Source: VRUE01 sp963702575 (GTDB lineage: Bacteria; Actinomycetota; Thermoleophilia; Solirubrobacterales; 70-9). Taken from it: a DNA stretch of 64,000 bases. The stretch is from assembly GCA_963702575.1 (NCBI GenBank), contig CAVPCU010000005.1:248001-312000 (forward strand), read 5' to 3'. The notes under the pieces were generated by a model, which was not told where the DNA came from, did no database searches, and saw nothing but the letters and a program-made list of their open reading frames with translations. The position numbers were made by a program, and so were the translations under genes. Below are positions 35,765-43,787 of the stretch, one piece after another (positions within the stretch are counted from its first letter, which is position 1; every line of letters starts with the position of its first letter).

Positions 35765-38233
35765 ATGAGACGCGCCCTGAGCACAGCCGCGGTTGCCTCC
35801 GCGTTGCTCGTCCTCGCCGCCCCGCCGGCATCGGGGGCCGGCCTCGCCGATCACGTCCGGCCCCTTGCCGGTACGCGGCCGGGGCCGGGCACCTTTGGCG
35901 GCGGCCACAACTTCCCCGGTGCGACCGTGCCCTTCGGCATGGTCCAGTTCGGCCCCGACACGACCCCCGCCGACCGCGACGGGCGGGCGGGATACGACTA
36001 CCGCGATCACCACCTGCGCGGCTTCAGCTTCACCCACCTGAGCGGCGCAGGCTGCTCGCTCTACGGGGACTTCCCGCTGGTGCCGACGACCGAGCCGCTG
36101 CGTTCCTCGCCGGCGCGGGCGGGCACGAGCCTGCTCGCCGGCCGCCTCCAGCCCGGCTTCTCGCATTCCGGCGAGCGGGCCCGGCCGGGTTACTACGCGC
36201 TGCGCCTCAACCCCGTGGGCGGCCCCGGGATCGACGTCGAAACGACGGCCACCACGCGCACCGGGGTCGGCCGCTTCACCTTCGGCCGCAACCCGCACGC
36301 CAGCATCCTGCTCAACGCGGGCGGAAGCGCCCAGGCGGACGATCTCGCCGCCGTACACGTCGATCCCACCCGGCACGAGATCGACGGCACCGCGTCCAGC
36401 GGGCTCTTCTGCGGGCAGCGGCCCCGCTACCGCGTCTACGTCGCCGCCGTCTTCGACCGGCCGTTCGAGGCCTACGGGACCTGGCAGAGGCAGAAGCTCG
36501 CGCCCGAATCGACCGACGCGAGCGACAGCAGCGAACCGGCGGAGAACCCGAAGATCACCGCTCAGGCGGGCGCCTACGCGACCTTCGACACCCGGCGCAA
36601 CCGGACTGTGGTCGTCCACGTCGGCGTCTCCTTCGTCAGCGTCGCCGACGCCCGCGCGAACCTCGCCGCCGAAAGCGCCCAGGCGAGCTTCGGCAGGGTC
36701 GAGCAGCGGGCCGAGCGGAGCTGGAACCGCTCGCTCGGGCGGATCCGCGTCAGCGGCGGACCCCCGCGCCTGCTCGACACCTTCTACACGGCGCTCTACC
36801 ACGCGCTCCTCGCGCCTCGCACCTTCAGCGACGTCGGCGGCGCCTATCCGGGGATGGACGGCCTCGTCCACCAAGCGCCCCCCGGACACATCCAGTACGC
36901 CGACTTCTCCGGCTGGGACGTCTACCGGGGGGAGACCCAGCTGCTCTCGCTGCTGGTGCCCGAACGCGCGGGCGACATGGCGCGCTCGCTGCTCACGGAC
37001 GCAGCGCAGAGCGGCTGCCTGCCGCGCTGGTCCTACGCCAACGGCCAGAGCATGACGATGGTCGGTGACTCGGCCGACCCGATCCTCGCCTCGGCGACGG
37101 CTTTCGGTGCCCGCTTCGACACCGCGGCGGCGCTGGCGGCGATGGTCAGGGCGGCGACGAGCGGCTGCGCAAGCCCCAACGGCGAATACGTCGAGCGCCA
37201 GGGCCTCTCCCAGTATCTGAGCCTCGGCTACGTCCCGCTGGATCTCGACACGGGGACCCGCAACGCGAACTCGATCTACGGATCCCCGGAAGCGGTCTGG
37301 GGATCCGCGGCGACCACGCTCGAGTACGCGATCGACGACTTCTCGATCGCCCAGCTCGCCGCCCGGGCGGCCGGCGAGCGCTCCGTCTACGCGGCGTTCA
37401 TGCCGCGCTCGGCCAACTGGCGGAACCTCTACGAACCGAGCCGCGGCCTGATCGAGCCGCGCTACGCCAGCGGCGCCTTCCCGTCCCCCTACAGCGCCCG
37501 CCACGGCGGCGGCTTCGTCGAGGGCGACGCCGAGCAGTACACCTGGATGGTGCCGCAGGACCCGGCGGGCCTGATCGGGGCCATGGGCGGTCCGGCTCGC
37601 GCGGCGGCGAGGCTCGACGGCTTCCTGCGCGAGCTGAACGGTGGCAACGGCGCCACCCACAGCGATCACGCCGTCCTCGGCGACGAGCCGAGCCTCGGCG
37701 CGCCCTGGCTGTTCGATTGGATGGGGCGGCCCTTCCGCACCCAGGCGGAGGTGAGGCGCGCGCTGCTCGGCCTCTACGGGACCGGGCCCGCCGGATATCC
37801 CGGCAACGACGACCTCGGCACGCTCTCGGCCTGGTACGTCTTCGGCGCGCTCGGCATCTACCCGCCCATGCCGGGCGTCGGCCTGCTGGCGATTGGCAGC
37901 CCGCTGTTCGGGCGGGCGCAGGTCTCGCTGCCGCACCGACGACGGGCGACGATCACCGCGACGGCGTCCCACCTCGTCCGCCGCCGCGGCCCTCACGCGA
38001 AGCCGCGAGAGGTCGCGACGTCCCCGGCAGTCGCCCCCTACGTGAGCTCGCTGAGCGTCGACGGCCATGCCTACGCGCGGCCGTGGATCTCCTACTGCCG
38101 GCTCGCCCGGGGCGCCGATCTCTCCTTCTCCCTGTCGCGGCGCCCCGATCGGGCCTGGGGAGCCGCCGGCGCCGCGGCGCCGCCCTCCTTCGGCGCGCGC
38201 AGCCCGATGCCGAGGAGCGGCTGCGGCCCGTGA
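35765..38233 (+). CDS. Secreted glycoside hydrolase family 92 (alpha-mannosidase type)
   Basis: GH92 enzymes are Ca2+-dependent exo-alpha-mannosidases. The 822-residue protein has a signal peptide (ALSTAAVASALLVLAAPPASG), an N-terminal beta-sandwich (GGGHNFPGATVPFGMVQFGPDT) and a six-hairpin toroid with family signatures FSGWDVYRGETQLLSLL, GGFVEGDAEQYTWMVPQD (catalytic Glu region) and GNDDLGTLSAWYVFGALGIYP (Asp pair). Export implies mannan or glycoprotein processing outside the cell. A TAATTT (35750-35755) lies 9 nt before the ATG. It is coupled to the next gene by GTGA. Confidence 0.93.
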   Translation: MRRALSTAAVASALLVLAAPPASGAGLADHVRPLAGTRPGPGTFGGGHNFPGATVPFGMVQFGPDTTPADRDGRAGYDYRDHHLRGFSFTHLSGAGCSLYGDFPLVPTTEPLRSSPARAGTSLLAGRLQPGFSHSGERARPGYYALRLNPVGGPGIDVETTATTRTGVGRFTFGRNPHASILLNAGGSAQADDLAAVHVDPTRHEIDGTASSGLFCGQRPRYRVYVAAVFDRPFEAYGTWQRQKLAPESTDASDSSEPAENPKITAQAGAYATFDTRRNRTVVVHVGVSFVSVADARANLAAESAQASFGRVEQRAERSWNRSLGRIRVSGGPPRLLDTFYTALYHALLAPRTFSDVGGAYPGMDGLVHQAPPGHIQYADFSGWDVYRGETQLLSLLVPERAGDMARSLLTDAAQSGCLPRWSYANGQSMTMVGDSADPILASATAFGARFDTAAALAAMVRAATSGCASPNGEYVERQGLSQYLSLGYVPLDLDTGTRNANSIYGSPEAVWGSAATTLEYAIDDFSIAQLAARAAGERSVYAAFMPRSANWRNLYEPSRGLIEPRYASGAFPSPYSARHGGGFVEGDAEQYTWMVPQDPAGLIGAMGGPARAAARLDGFLRELNGGNGATHSDHAVLGDEPSLGAPWLFDWMGRPFRTQAEVRRALLGLYGTGPAGYPGNDDLGTLSAWYVFGALGIYPPMPGVGLLAIGSPLFGRAQVSLPHRRRATITATASHLVRRRGPHAKPREVATSPAVAPYVSSLSVDGHAYARPWISYCRLARGADLSFSLSRRPDRAWGAAGAAAPPSFGARSPMPRSGCGP

Positions 38234-39828
38234 GCGAAGTCGGGGGCCGCTCGGCGGCCGCTCTCTGGGGCCTCGCGGGCCTGACGGGCCTGGCGATCGC
38301 GATCCGTTTCGCCAGCCTCGGCACGCAGAGCTTCCACCACGACGAGGTGATCACCGTCGCCCGGGTCCTGCCCGGCAGCTTCGTCCACATGCTGCGCGAG
38401 GTCCGCGACAGCGAGTCGAACCCGCCGCTGTACTACGTGCTCGCCTGGTTCTGGACGAAGGCCTTCGGCAGCGGCGAAGTCGGGATCCGCTCGCTCTCCG
38501 CCCTGTTCGGGGTGGCGACCGTTCCGGTCGCCTTCCTCGCCGCGCGGGAGGCTCTGAGCGCCCGCGCCGGCCTGATCGCGGCGGCGATCGTCGCCGTCAA
38601 CCCGATGCTGATCTGGTATTCGCAGGAGGCCCGCTCCTACGCCCTGCTGGTGCTGCTCGGCTCGCTTTCGCTCTTCTTCTTCCTGCGCGTCTTGCGGCGG
38701 GAGAGGGGAAGCGATCTCGCGCTCTGGGCGCTGGCGTCGGCGGGCGCCCTCTGCTCCCACTACTTCGCCGTCTTCGCGGTGGCGATCGAGGCGATCTGGC
38801 TGCTGGTCGCCCTTCGCGATCGGTGGCGATCGGTGCTGCCGGCCGTCGCCGGGGTAGGGCTGGTCGGCCTCGCGCTGGTCCCGCTGATCGCCGCCCAGGT
38901 CAACCCGAAGCACATCGGTTGGATCGACCACACGCCGCTGCTCGGCCGCATTGCTCAGACCGGCGTCACCTTCCTCGCCGGAGAGACGGGCCACGTCATC
39001 GCCGAGCCGCCGCGCGACCGCTACGCGCTGATTCCGGCGATCGCGATCGCGCTCGCCGCGCTGTTGCTCGCGCTGCGCGGCTCGCGGCGCGAGCGGCGGG
39101 GGGCGCTGCCGCCGCTCGCGGTGGGGCTCGGCGTTCCCCTGCTCGCCGCCGTGGCGGCGCTGGCCGGCAAGGACTACCTCGTCGAGCGCAACCTGCTGCC
39201 GGCGCTGGTGCCGCTGGCGGTTGTGGTCGCGATCGGGTTCGGGGTCGAGCGCGCGCGTCGCCTCGGCGTCGTCTGCGCAGTCCTCCTCTGCGCCTACTGG
39301 CTCGGCTTCGCCGTGTACGTGGACCGCACGCCGAACCTGCAGCGCCCCGACTTCCGTGGCCTCGCGAACCGGCTCGGCCAGCCCTCCGGGCCGCGGGCGG
39401 TGGTCGGTTGGAAACTGGCGGCCGACCCGATCCACTACTACCTCGGCGACGGCTCCAAGCGGATCTACAGCGGCGACGTGCCGTTGCGCGAAATCGACGT
39501 GATCAAAAAGCCGATCGCGAGAAAGCGGCAGGTGATCCTGCCGCGCAGCTTCCACCAGGTCGAACGCGTGCGACTCGAGCGGCTGACGCTGATCCGCTAC
39601 CGCTCGCGTCCGATCCGCCTCGTTCCCTTCCACGTCCTGCAGGACCTCGCCACCGGCTTCGGCAGCAACGGCGTGGTCGTCGACGGGCTGGAACCCGATC
39701 CGCGGCGAAGCGCTATTCGAACGCCGCCGCCGCCTTCGCGCTCGAGACCTTGCCGTCCTTGCAGGGTCCGGGCCCATGGCCCGGGCGGGGCAGGATCTGG
39801 AAGTTGGTCACCGCGTGCCAGGGGGTAG
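38230..39828 (+). CDS. Membrane glycosyltransferase, GT39/PMT-like (GT-C fold)
   Basis: A GT-C type transferase: about 10-12 membrane helices with the first external loop motif FHHDEVITVARVLPGS (the catalytic Asp-Glu pair) and YSQEARSYALLVLLGSLSLFFFLRVL. Such enzymes move mannose or other sugars from polyprenyl-phosphate donors to proteins or lipids. Coupling to a GH92 mannosidase suggests a mannose-related system. The last ~38 residues (after about 39710) are Arg/Pro-rich and overlap the convergent gene by 116 bp, so the true C-terminus may be nearer 39715. Confidence 0.83.
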   Translation: MSEVGGRSAAALWGLAGLTGLAIAIRFASLGTQSFHHDEVITVARVLPGSFVHMLREVRDSESNPPLYYVLAWFWTKAFGSGEVGIRSLSALFGVATVPVAFLAAREALSARAGLIAAAIVAVNPMLIWYSQEARSYALLVLLGSLSLFFFLRVLRRERGSDLALWALASAGALCSHYFAVFAVAIEAIWLLVALRDRWRSVLPAVAGVGLVGLALVPLIAAQVNPKHIGWIDHTPLLGRIAQTGVTFLAGETGHVIAEPPRDRYALIPAIAIALAALLLALRGSRRERRGALPPLAVGLGVPLLAAVAALAGKDYLVERNLLPALVPLAVVVAIGFGVERARRLGVVCAVLLCAYWLGFAVYVDRTPNLQRPDFRGLANRLGQPSGPRAVVGWKLAADPIHYYLGDGSKRIYSGDVPLREIDVIKKPIARKRQVILPRSFHQVERVRLERLTLIRYRSRPIRLVPFHVLQDLATGFGSNGVVVDGLEPDPRRSAIRTPPPPSRSRPCRPCRVRAHGPGGAGSGSWSPRARG

Positions 39829-40360
39829 GCGCTCCGTTGTTGAGGGCGAGGGTGATCACCAGCCGGTAGAAGCCGGCCCGCAGGTCGTGGTAGTAGATCT
39901 CGGGCCGGGTCGCCGGCGAGTAGCTGCCGGCGGAGCCGATCCGTTCGGCGAGGACGCCGTTGGGCCCGGAGTAGCGGGCGTAGTCGAACGAGGCGCCCTG
40001 CAGGCGACCGCGTCCGACGGCGCTTTCCACCGCGCGTTTCAGCTTGGCCGGGTCGACGCAGTTGGGGACACGGTTGAGGGCGAAGCGGATGTGTCCCTCG
40101 CCGAGCTGCGGCTCGCCGCCGAAATGCGACGGCGCCAGCTTGAAGTTGTGCAGGCGCACCTTGACGACCACGGCCCGGCTCGCCTGGCGGGCGCCGTTGC
40201 GCGGCGAGATGACTTCGACGCCGGGTTCCCCGGCGGGGGCGGAGGGCTGGGAGCCTGCGCTGCCACCGCCTCCCCGCAGGGCGACCGCAACCGCCGCGGC
40301 GGTCGCCGCGGCGACCGCAACCGCCGCCAGGCCTGCAAAGATGAGGTTTCGGCGCCGCAT
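39713..40360 (-). CDS. Hypothetical secreted or membrane-anchored protein
   Basis: The 215-residue protein has an N-terminal membrane segment (LIFAGLAAVAVAAATAAAVAVAL). The external domain has a beta-sandwich-like pattern (VEVISPRNGARQASRAVVVKVRLHNFKL, LGEGHIRFALN, LRAGFYRLVITLALNNGAPTP) recalling DUF4399-like domains, and two Cys (NCVDPAK and GPCKDGK). Function is unknown. It is divergent from gtrA-like 40404 and convergent with the glycosyltransferase. Confidence 0.75.
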   Translation of the reverse strand: MRRRNLIFAGLAAVAVAAATAAAVAVALRGGGGSAGSQPSAPAGEPGVEVISPRNGARQASRAVVVKVRLHNFKLAPSHFGGEPQLGEGHIRFALNRVPNCVDPAKLKRAVESAVGRGRLQGASFDYARYSGPNGVLAERIGSAGSYSPATRPEIYYHDLRAGFYRLVITLALNNGAPTPWHAVTNFQILPRPGHGPGPCKDGKVSSAKAAAAFE

Positions 40361-40390
40361 CGGCGCGGAACATTACGCGCCACCGGCGCA

Positions 40391-40396
40391 TAGCCT
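40391..40396 (+). promoter_or_regulatory. -10 box of the GtrA-like gene
   Basis: TAGCCT ends 7 nt before the ATG at 40404. Confidence 0.5.
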
Positions 40397-40403
40397 TGCA
40401 TCG

Positions 40404-40832
40404 ATGACCCCCGCCCCAGAACTCGCGTACAGGATCGGCGCCGCAGCCCGCAGGCCTGCGAGTTGGTGGCAGCTCGCCAAGTTCGGGATCGTCGGCGGCT
40501 CCGGCTACCTGATCAACATCGCCGTCTTCGCGCTGCTCACCGGCGGCGGGCTGCACCAGGCGCCGGCGGCGGTCGGCTCCTTCGGCGTCGCCGTTCTCAA
40601 CAACTTCGTCTGGAACCGCTACTGGACGTTCGGCCCCGGCGAAGACCACCCGGCCTTCCAGGCCGCCAGGTTCTTCGCCGTCAGCCTTGCCGCGCTGGCG
40701 ATCAACCTGGTGGTCCTCGAAGGGCTGATCGCCCTGACCTCGCTCGGCGACGTCGGCGCGCAGGCGATCGCCGTCGCCGTGGCGATGCCGTTCAACTTCC
40801 TCGGCAACAAGCTCTGGACCTTCGCCGGCTGA
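40404..40832 (+). CDS. GtrA-like flippase-type membrane protein
   Basis: The 142-residue protein has four membrane helices with the GtrA signature: FGIVGGSGYLINIAVFALL in helix 1, VAVLNNFVWNRYWTFG in the loop after helix 2, and PFNFLGNKLWTF at the end. GtrA proteins help move polyprenyl-linked sugars across the membrane, consistent with the nearby GT-C transferase. The TGA lies in the loop of a GCCGGC-tga-GCCGGC hairpin (40824-40838). Confidence 0.9.
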   Translation: MTPAPELAYRIGAAARRPASWWQLAKFGIVGGSGYLINIAVFALLTGGGLHQAPAAVGSFGVAVLNNFVWNRYWTFGPGEDHPAFQAARFFAVSLAALAINLVVLEGLIALTSLGDVGAQAIAVAVAMPFNFLGNKLWTFAG

Positions 40833-40838
40833 GCCGGC

Positions 40839-41198
40839 CTACCAGCTCCCCTTCAGCCAGCGCTCCATCTCCGGCATGCGCGCCCGCAGGTCGGGCTCGG
40901 CCAGCGCCAGCTCGGCGAGCGCCAGTTGGAGCGCGCCGCCGACCGCGAACGTGGCCCGCTCCGCGGTCGTTTCGAGGCATCCCTCGAGCCGGGCCAGCAT
41001 CGTGTGGTCGGCGCGCAGGGCGCTGAGGGCCGACCGGGCTGCGACGGGGTCGGTCTCGGCAATCTCGACCACCGCCTCCAGCCCGGCTATGACCCGTTCG
41101 TCGAGCGGAGCCTCGCGTGCCGCCGAGACTGCCCTCTCGACTATTTCCTCATCCAAGCGCCCCTCTAGCAGCAGGGTGCTTCTCGTACCCTCTCTCAT
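40839..41198 (-). CDS. Hypothetical helical protein
   Basis: The 119-residue soluble protein is predicted to be all helical (RLDEEIVERAVSAAREAPLDERVIAGLEAVVEIAE, then a C-terminal helix ending MERWLKGSW). No family is recognised. A Shine-Dalgarno GGGAGG about 8 nt before the ATG supports the start. It ends convergent with the GtrA-like gene. Confidence 0.65.
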   Translation of the reverse strand: MREGTRSTLLLEGRLDEEIVERAVSAAREAPLDERVIAGLEAVVEIAETDPVAARSALSALRADHTMLARLEGCLETTAERATFAVGGALQLALAELALAEPDLRARMPEMERWLKGSW

Positions 41199-41467
41199 TG
41201 TTGGGACCTCCCTTCAGGTCTCGGCCGGGCCCCGGGGCGCCGCGAGCGCCGCCGGGGTCGACTTGTCTCTGTTGAAGCTCGACGCTAGGCCCGCGTCCGG
41301 ACGGCGAAGGCCTCAAAAACCCCCGATCCACACATTCTTTTCACTCATTTGACAGTGATGTCACACCTCGGCGCTCCTCCATCGCTTCGAGGCGTTTGAA
41401 TACTGGATGCTCAGCATATGCCGCCAGCGGCCCCCGGTCAACGGTCCATGGCACTATCCCGGGGGCG
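41199..41467. other. Intergenic region between divergent genes
   Basis: The 269-bp region is locally AT-richer near 41310-41350 (CAAAAACCCC, CATTCTTTTCACTCATTTGACA). A short palindrome TGACA-gtga-TGTCA (41350-41363) and a TTGACA are present, but no convincing -10 at the right spacing was found. TATCCC lies 7-8 nt before the ATG at 41468. Confidence 0.4.
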
Positions 41468-43663
41468 ATGAGCAGCGAGAAGCCGAGCTACGAGCCAGCT
41501 GAGGTCGAGGCGTCCAGGCAGGCCGCGTGGGAGGCGGCGGCCGCCTTCGACACGCCCGTTCCGGCCGACGGGCAGGCCGCCGTCTACGTCAAGCCCTCGA
41601 GCCCCTTCACCTCGGGCAACCTCCACATGGGGCACGTCCGCGACTACTCGATCGGCGACGCCTACGCCCGCTTCCGCCGCGCCCGCGGCGACGCCGTCCT
41701 CTTCGGCTTCGGCTTCGACGCCTTCGGACTGCCGGCCGAGATGGCGGCGATCGAGCGCGGCGTCCGCCCGGCCGACTGGGTCGAGCGCTGCGGCGAGCGG
41801 ATGCTCGCCCAGATGAAGCGCCTGGGCTTCTCCTTCGACTACGAACGCGCCTTCTACAGCTCCGATGAGAGCCAGTACCGCTGGTCCCAGTGGCTCTTCG
41901 TAACCCTGCTCGAGGCCGGCATGATCTATCGCGACGACGCGACCGTCGACTGGTGCGACACCTGCCAGACGACGCTCGCCGCCCTCCAGGTCGAGGACGG
42001 GCGCTGCTGGCGCTGCCACGACCCGGTGCGGCTGATCCGCCGCCCGACCTGGTTCCTGCGGGTGGCCCACTACCTGGAGGAGAACGACCGCAATCTGGCA
42101 GGGCTCGCCGAGTGGGACGAGCTCTCGCTGAAGACCCAGCACTACATTCTCGGCCGCAGCGACGGGGTCGAGCTCGACCTGCTGGGCCCGGGCGGGGGGC
42201 AGCTGACCGTCTTCACCCCCCACGGCGGCGCCGTCGCCGAGGCCAGCTTCGTCCTGCTTTCGCCGCGCCATCCCGAGGTCGAGTCGTGGGCGGCGGACGC
42301 CGAGGTCGCGGCCCAGCTCGACGAGCTGCGCTCCGGCGGCTGGGAGCGCAGCGCCCGCGACGCCGCCGCGGTGCCGGTGATCGACACCGGGGCCTCGGCG
42401 AGGGCCCCGGGCGGGGGGGAGCTGCCGGTCTTCGTCACGCCGCTGGTCGATGCCCGCTACGGGCCGACGGCGGCGCTCGGCATCCCCTCTGTCGACGAGG
42501 CCGACGAGGCGATCGCGGCCCGCATGCCGCGGGCCGTGGAGGGCGGCGCCGGCGAGCGCTCGATGCCCCCCTCCCGGGAGGCGACCCGCTATCGCGCCTA
42601 CGACTTCTCGATCTCGCGCCAGCGCTACTGGGGCACGCCGATCCCGGTCGTCCACTGCGAGGAGTGCGGGGTCGTCCCCGTGCCGGCGGAGGACCTACCC
42701 GTCCGCCTGCCGCGCGACGTCGAGCCGACCGGCGAAGGCAACCCGCTGGCCGAGCGCCCCGACTTCCTCGAGGCGAGCTGCCCGGGCTGCGGCGGCGCGG
42801 CGCGGCGCGAGACCGACACGCTCGACTGCCATTTCGACGCGCTCTGGCTCTGGGTGCCGGCGGCGGTGCCGCCGGAGGCCCGCGAGGAGGAGATGTTCAC
42901 CCACCCCGACCTGCGGCGCTGGCTGCCCTCCGAGCGCCTCGTCGCCGGCAACGACAGCGGCGGCTTCGTCTTCGACCAGCGGGTGGTGACCAAGGCGCTG
43001 CGCGACATCGGCCCCTTCTCCTTCATCGCCGACGGCGAGCCCTTCTCCGGCTGCCTCTTCCACGAGATGGTGATCGCCGACGGGCGCAAGATGAGCAAGC
43101 ACCTCGGCAACGTCGTCGATCCCGACGAGCTGGTCGCCAAGCACGGGGCGGACACGGTCCGCCTCGCCGTCCTCTACGCCGCCGGCCCGGCGAAGGCGCT
43201 GAACTGGAACGAGGGCGCCCTGCGCTTCGCCGCGCGCTTCCTCGGCGGGGTCTGGGCCTACACGCACGAGCGGCTCGCCGCCGCGGCCGAGGCGGTTGAG
43301 GACGCCGAGGCTGCAGCCGACACCGCCTTCATCCGCGAGCGGCTGGGCAAATGGTGCGAGAGCGGCCTCGAGCGCATCGCCGCCGACCTCGCGCAGCTGC
43401 AGATGCACAAGGCGGTGCGCAACGTGACCCGCCTGTTCGAGCGGATCCAGGACTACGAGAAGCGCATCGTCAAGCGGCGGGGGGAGCTCAGCCAGGCCGA
43501 TTTCGAGACCCTGCTCGAGGCGCTGGCGCTGCTGGCGCGGACGCTTTCGCCGTTCGCGCCCCACGTCGCCGAGGAGCTGCTGATTTCCCTCGGACGCGAT
43601 CCGTCTGTAGGATTTCCGTCTGAAGGGGAGAGCCTGGCGCCGTCAATGGCCAGGAATGATTGA
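41468..43663 (+). CDS. Divergent leucyl-tRNA-synthetase-like protein
   Basis: The class-I synthetase fold is clear and closest to LeuRS: SGNLHMGHVRDYSIGDAYAR (HIGH site), FDAFGLPAEMAAIERGV, KRLGFSFDYERAFYSSD, ADGRKMSKHLGNVVDPDELV (KMSKS loop as KMSKH). Departures from ordinary LeuRS: the editing-domain threonine motif (TTRPDT) is replaced by FTPHGGAVAEA, the substrate motif DTFVDSSWYYLR becomes DTLDCHFDALWLW, and the protein stops just after FAPHVAEELL, lacking the C-terminal tRNA-binding domain. At 731 residues it is about 100 shorter. It may be a paralog with a changed job rather than the housekeeping LeuRS. Confidence 0.8.
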   Translation: MSSEKPSYEPAEVEASRQAAWEAAAAFDTPVPADGQAAVYVKPSSPFTSGNLHMGHVRDYSIGDAYARFRRARGDAVLFGFGFDAFGLPAEMAAIERGVRPADWVERCGERMLAQMKRLGFSFDYERAFYSSDESQYRWSQWLFVTLLEAGMIYRDDATVDWCDTCQTTLAALQVEDGRCWRCHDPVRLIRRPTWFLRVAHYLEENDRNLAGLAEWDELSLKTQHYILGRSDGVELDLLGPGGGQLTVFTPHGGAVAEASFVLLSPRHPEVESWAADAEVAAQLDELRSGGWERSARDAAAVPVIDTGASARAPGGGELPVFVTPLVDARYGPTAALGIPSVDEADEAIAARMPRAVEGGAGERSMPPSREATRYRAYDFSISRQRYWGTPIPVVHCEECGVVPVPAEDLPVRLPRDVEPTGEGNPLAERPDFLEASCPGCGGAARRETDTLDCHFDALWLWVPAAVPPEAREEEMFTHPDLRRWLPSERLVAGNDSGGFVFDQRVVTKALRDIGPFSFIADGEPFSGCLFHEMVIADGRKMSKHLGNVVDPDELVAKHGADTVRLAVLYAAGPAKALNWNEGALRFAARFLGGVWAYTHERLAAAAEAVEDAEAAADTAFIRERLGKWCESGLERIAADLAQLQMHKAVRNVTRLFERIQDYEKRIVKRRGELSQADFETLLEALALLARTLSPFAPHVAEELLISLGRDPSVGFPSEGESLAPSMARND

Positions 43664-43688
43664 TCGTAACCTTGGGAACTGCTATACA
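43660..43688 (+). promoter_or_regulatory. Promoter of the thrC leader ORF
   Basis: TTGATC (43660-43665), a 17-bp spacer and TATACA (43683-43688) form a standard promoter, ending 9 nt before the leader ORF start at 43698. Confidence 0.6.
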
Positions 43689-43697
43689 CGGCCGCTC

Positions 43698-43787
43698 ATG
43701 ATCAGGCGTCAGCACGGAAAGCGCAGAAGGCGATTCGCGAAGGCCGGTGGGCTGCCGTCGCGACGTGGAGGCAACGAGGGCCGATGA
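43698..43787 (+). CDS. Short Arg-rich leader ORF coupled to thrC
   Basis: ATG 43698 opens a 29-codon ORF rich in Arg (about 10 of 29, including RRRR) that ends in TGA overlapping the thrC ATG (ATGA at 43784-43787). The promoter places the RNA start almost at this ATG, so ribosomes must read it before reaching thrC. There is no threonine or isoleucine run, so it is not a classical attenuator peptide. A GTGGAGG near its end could serve thrC. Confidence 0.5.
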   Translation: MIRRQHGKRRRRFAKAGGLPSRRGGNEGR

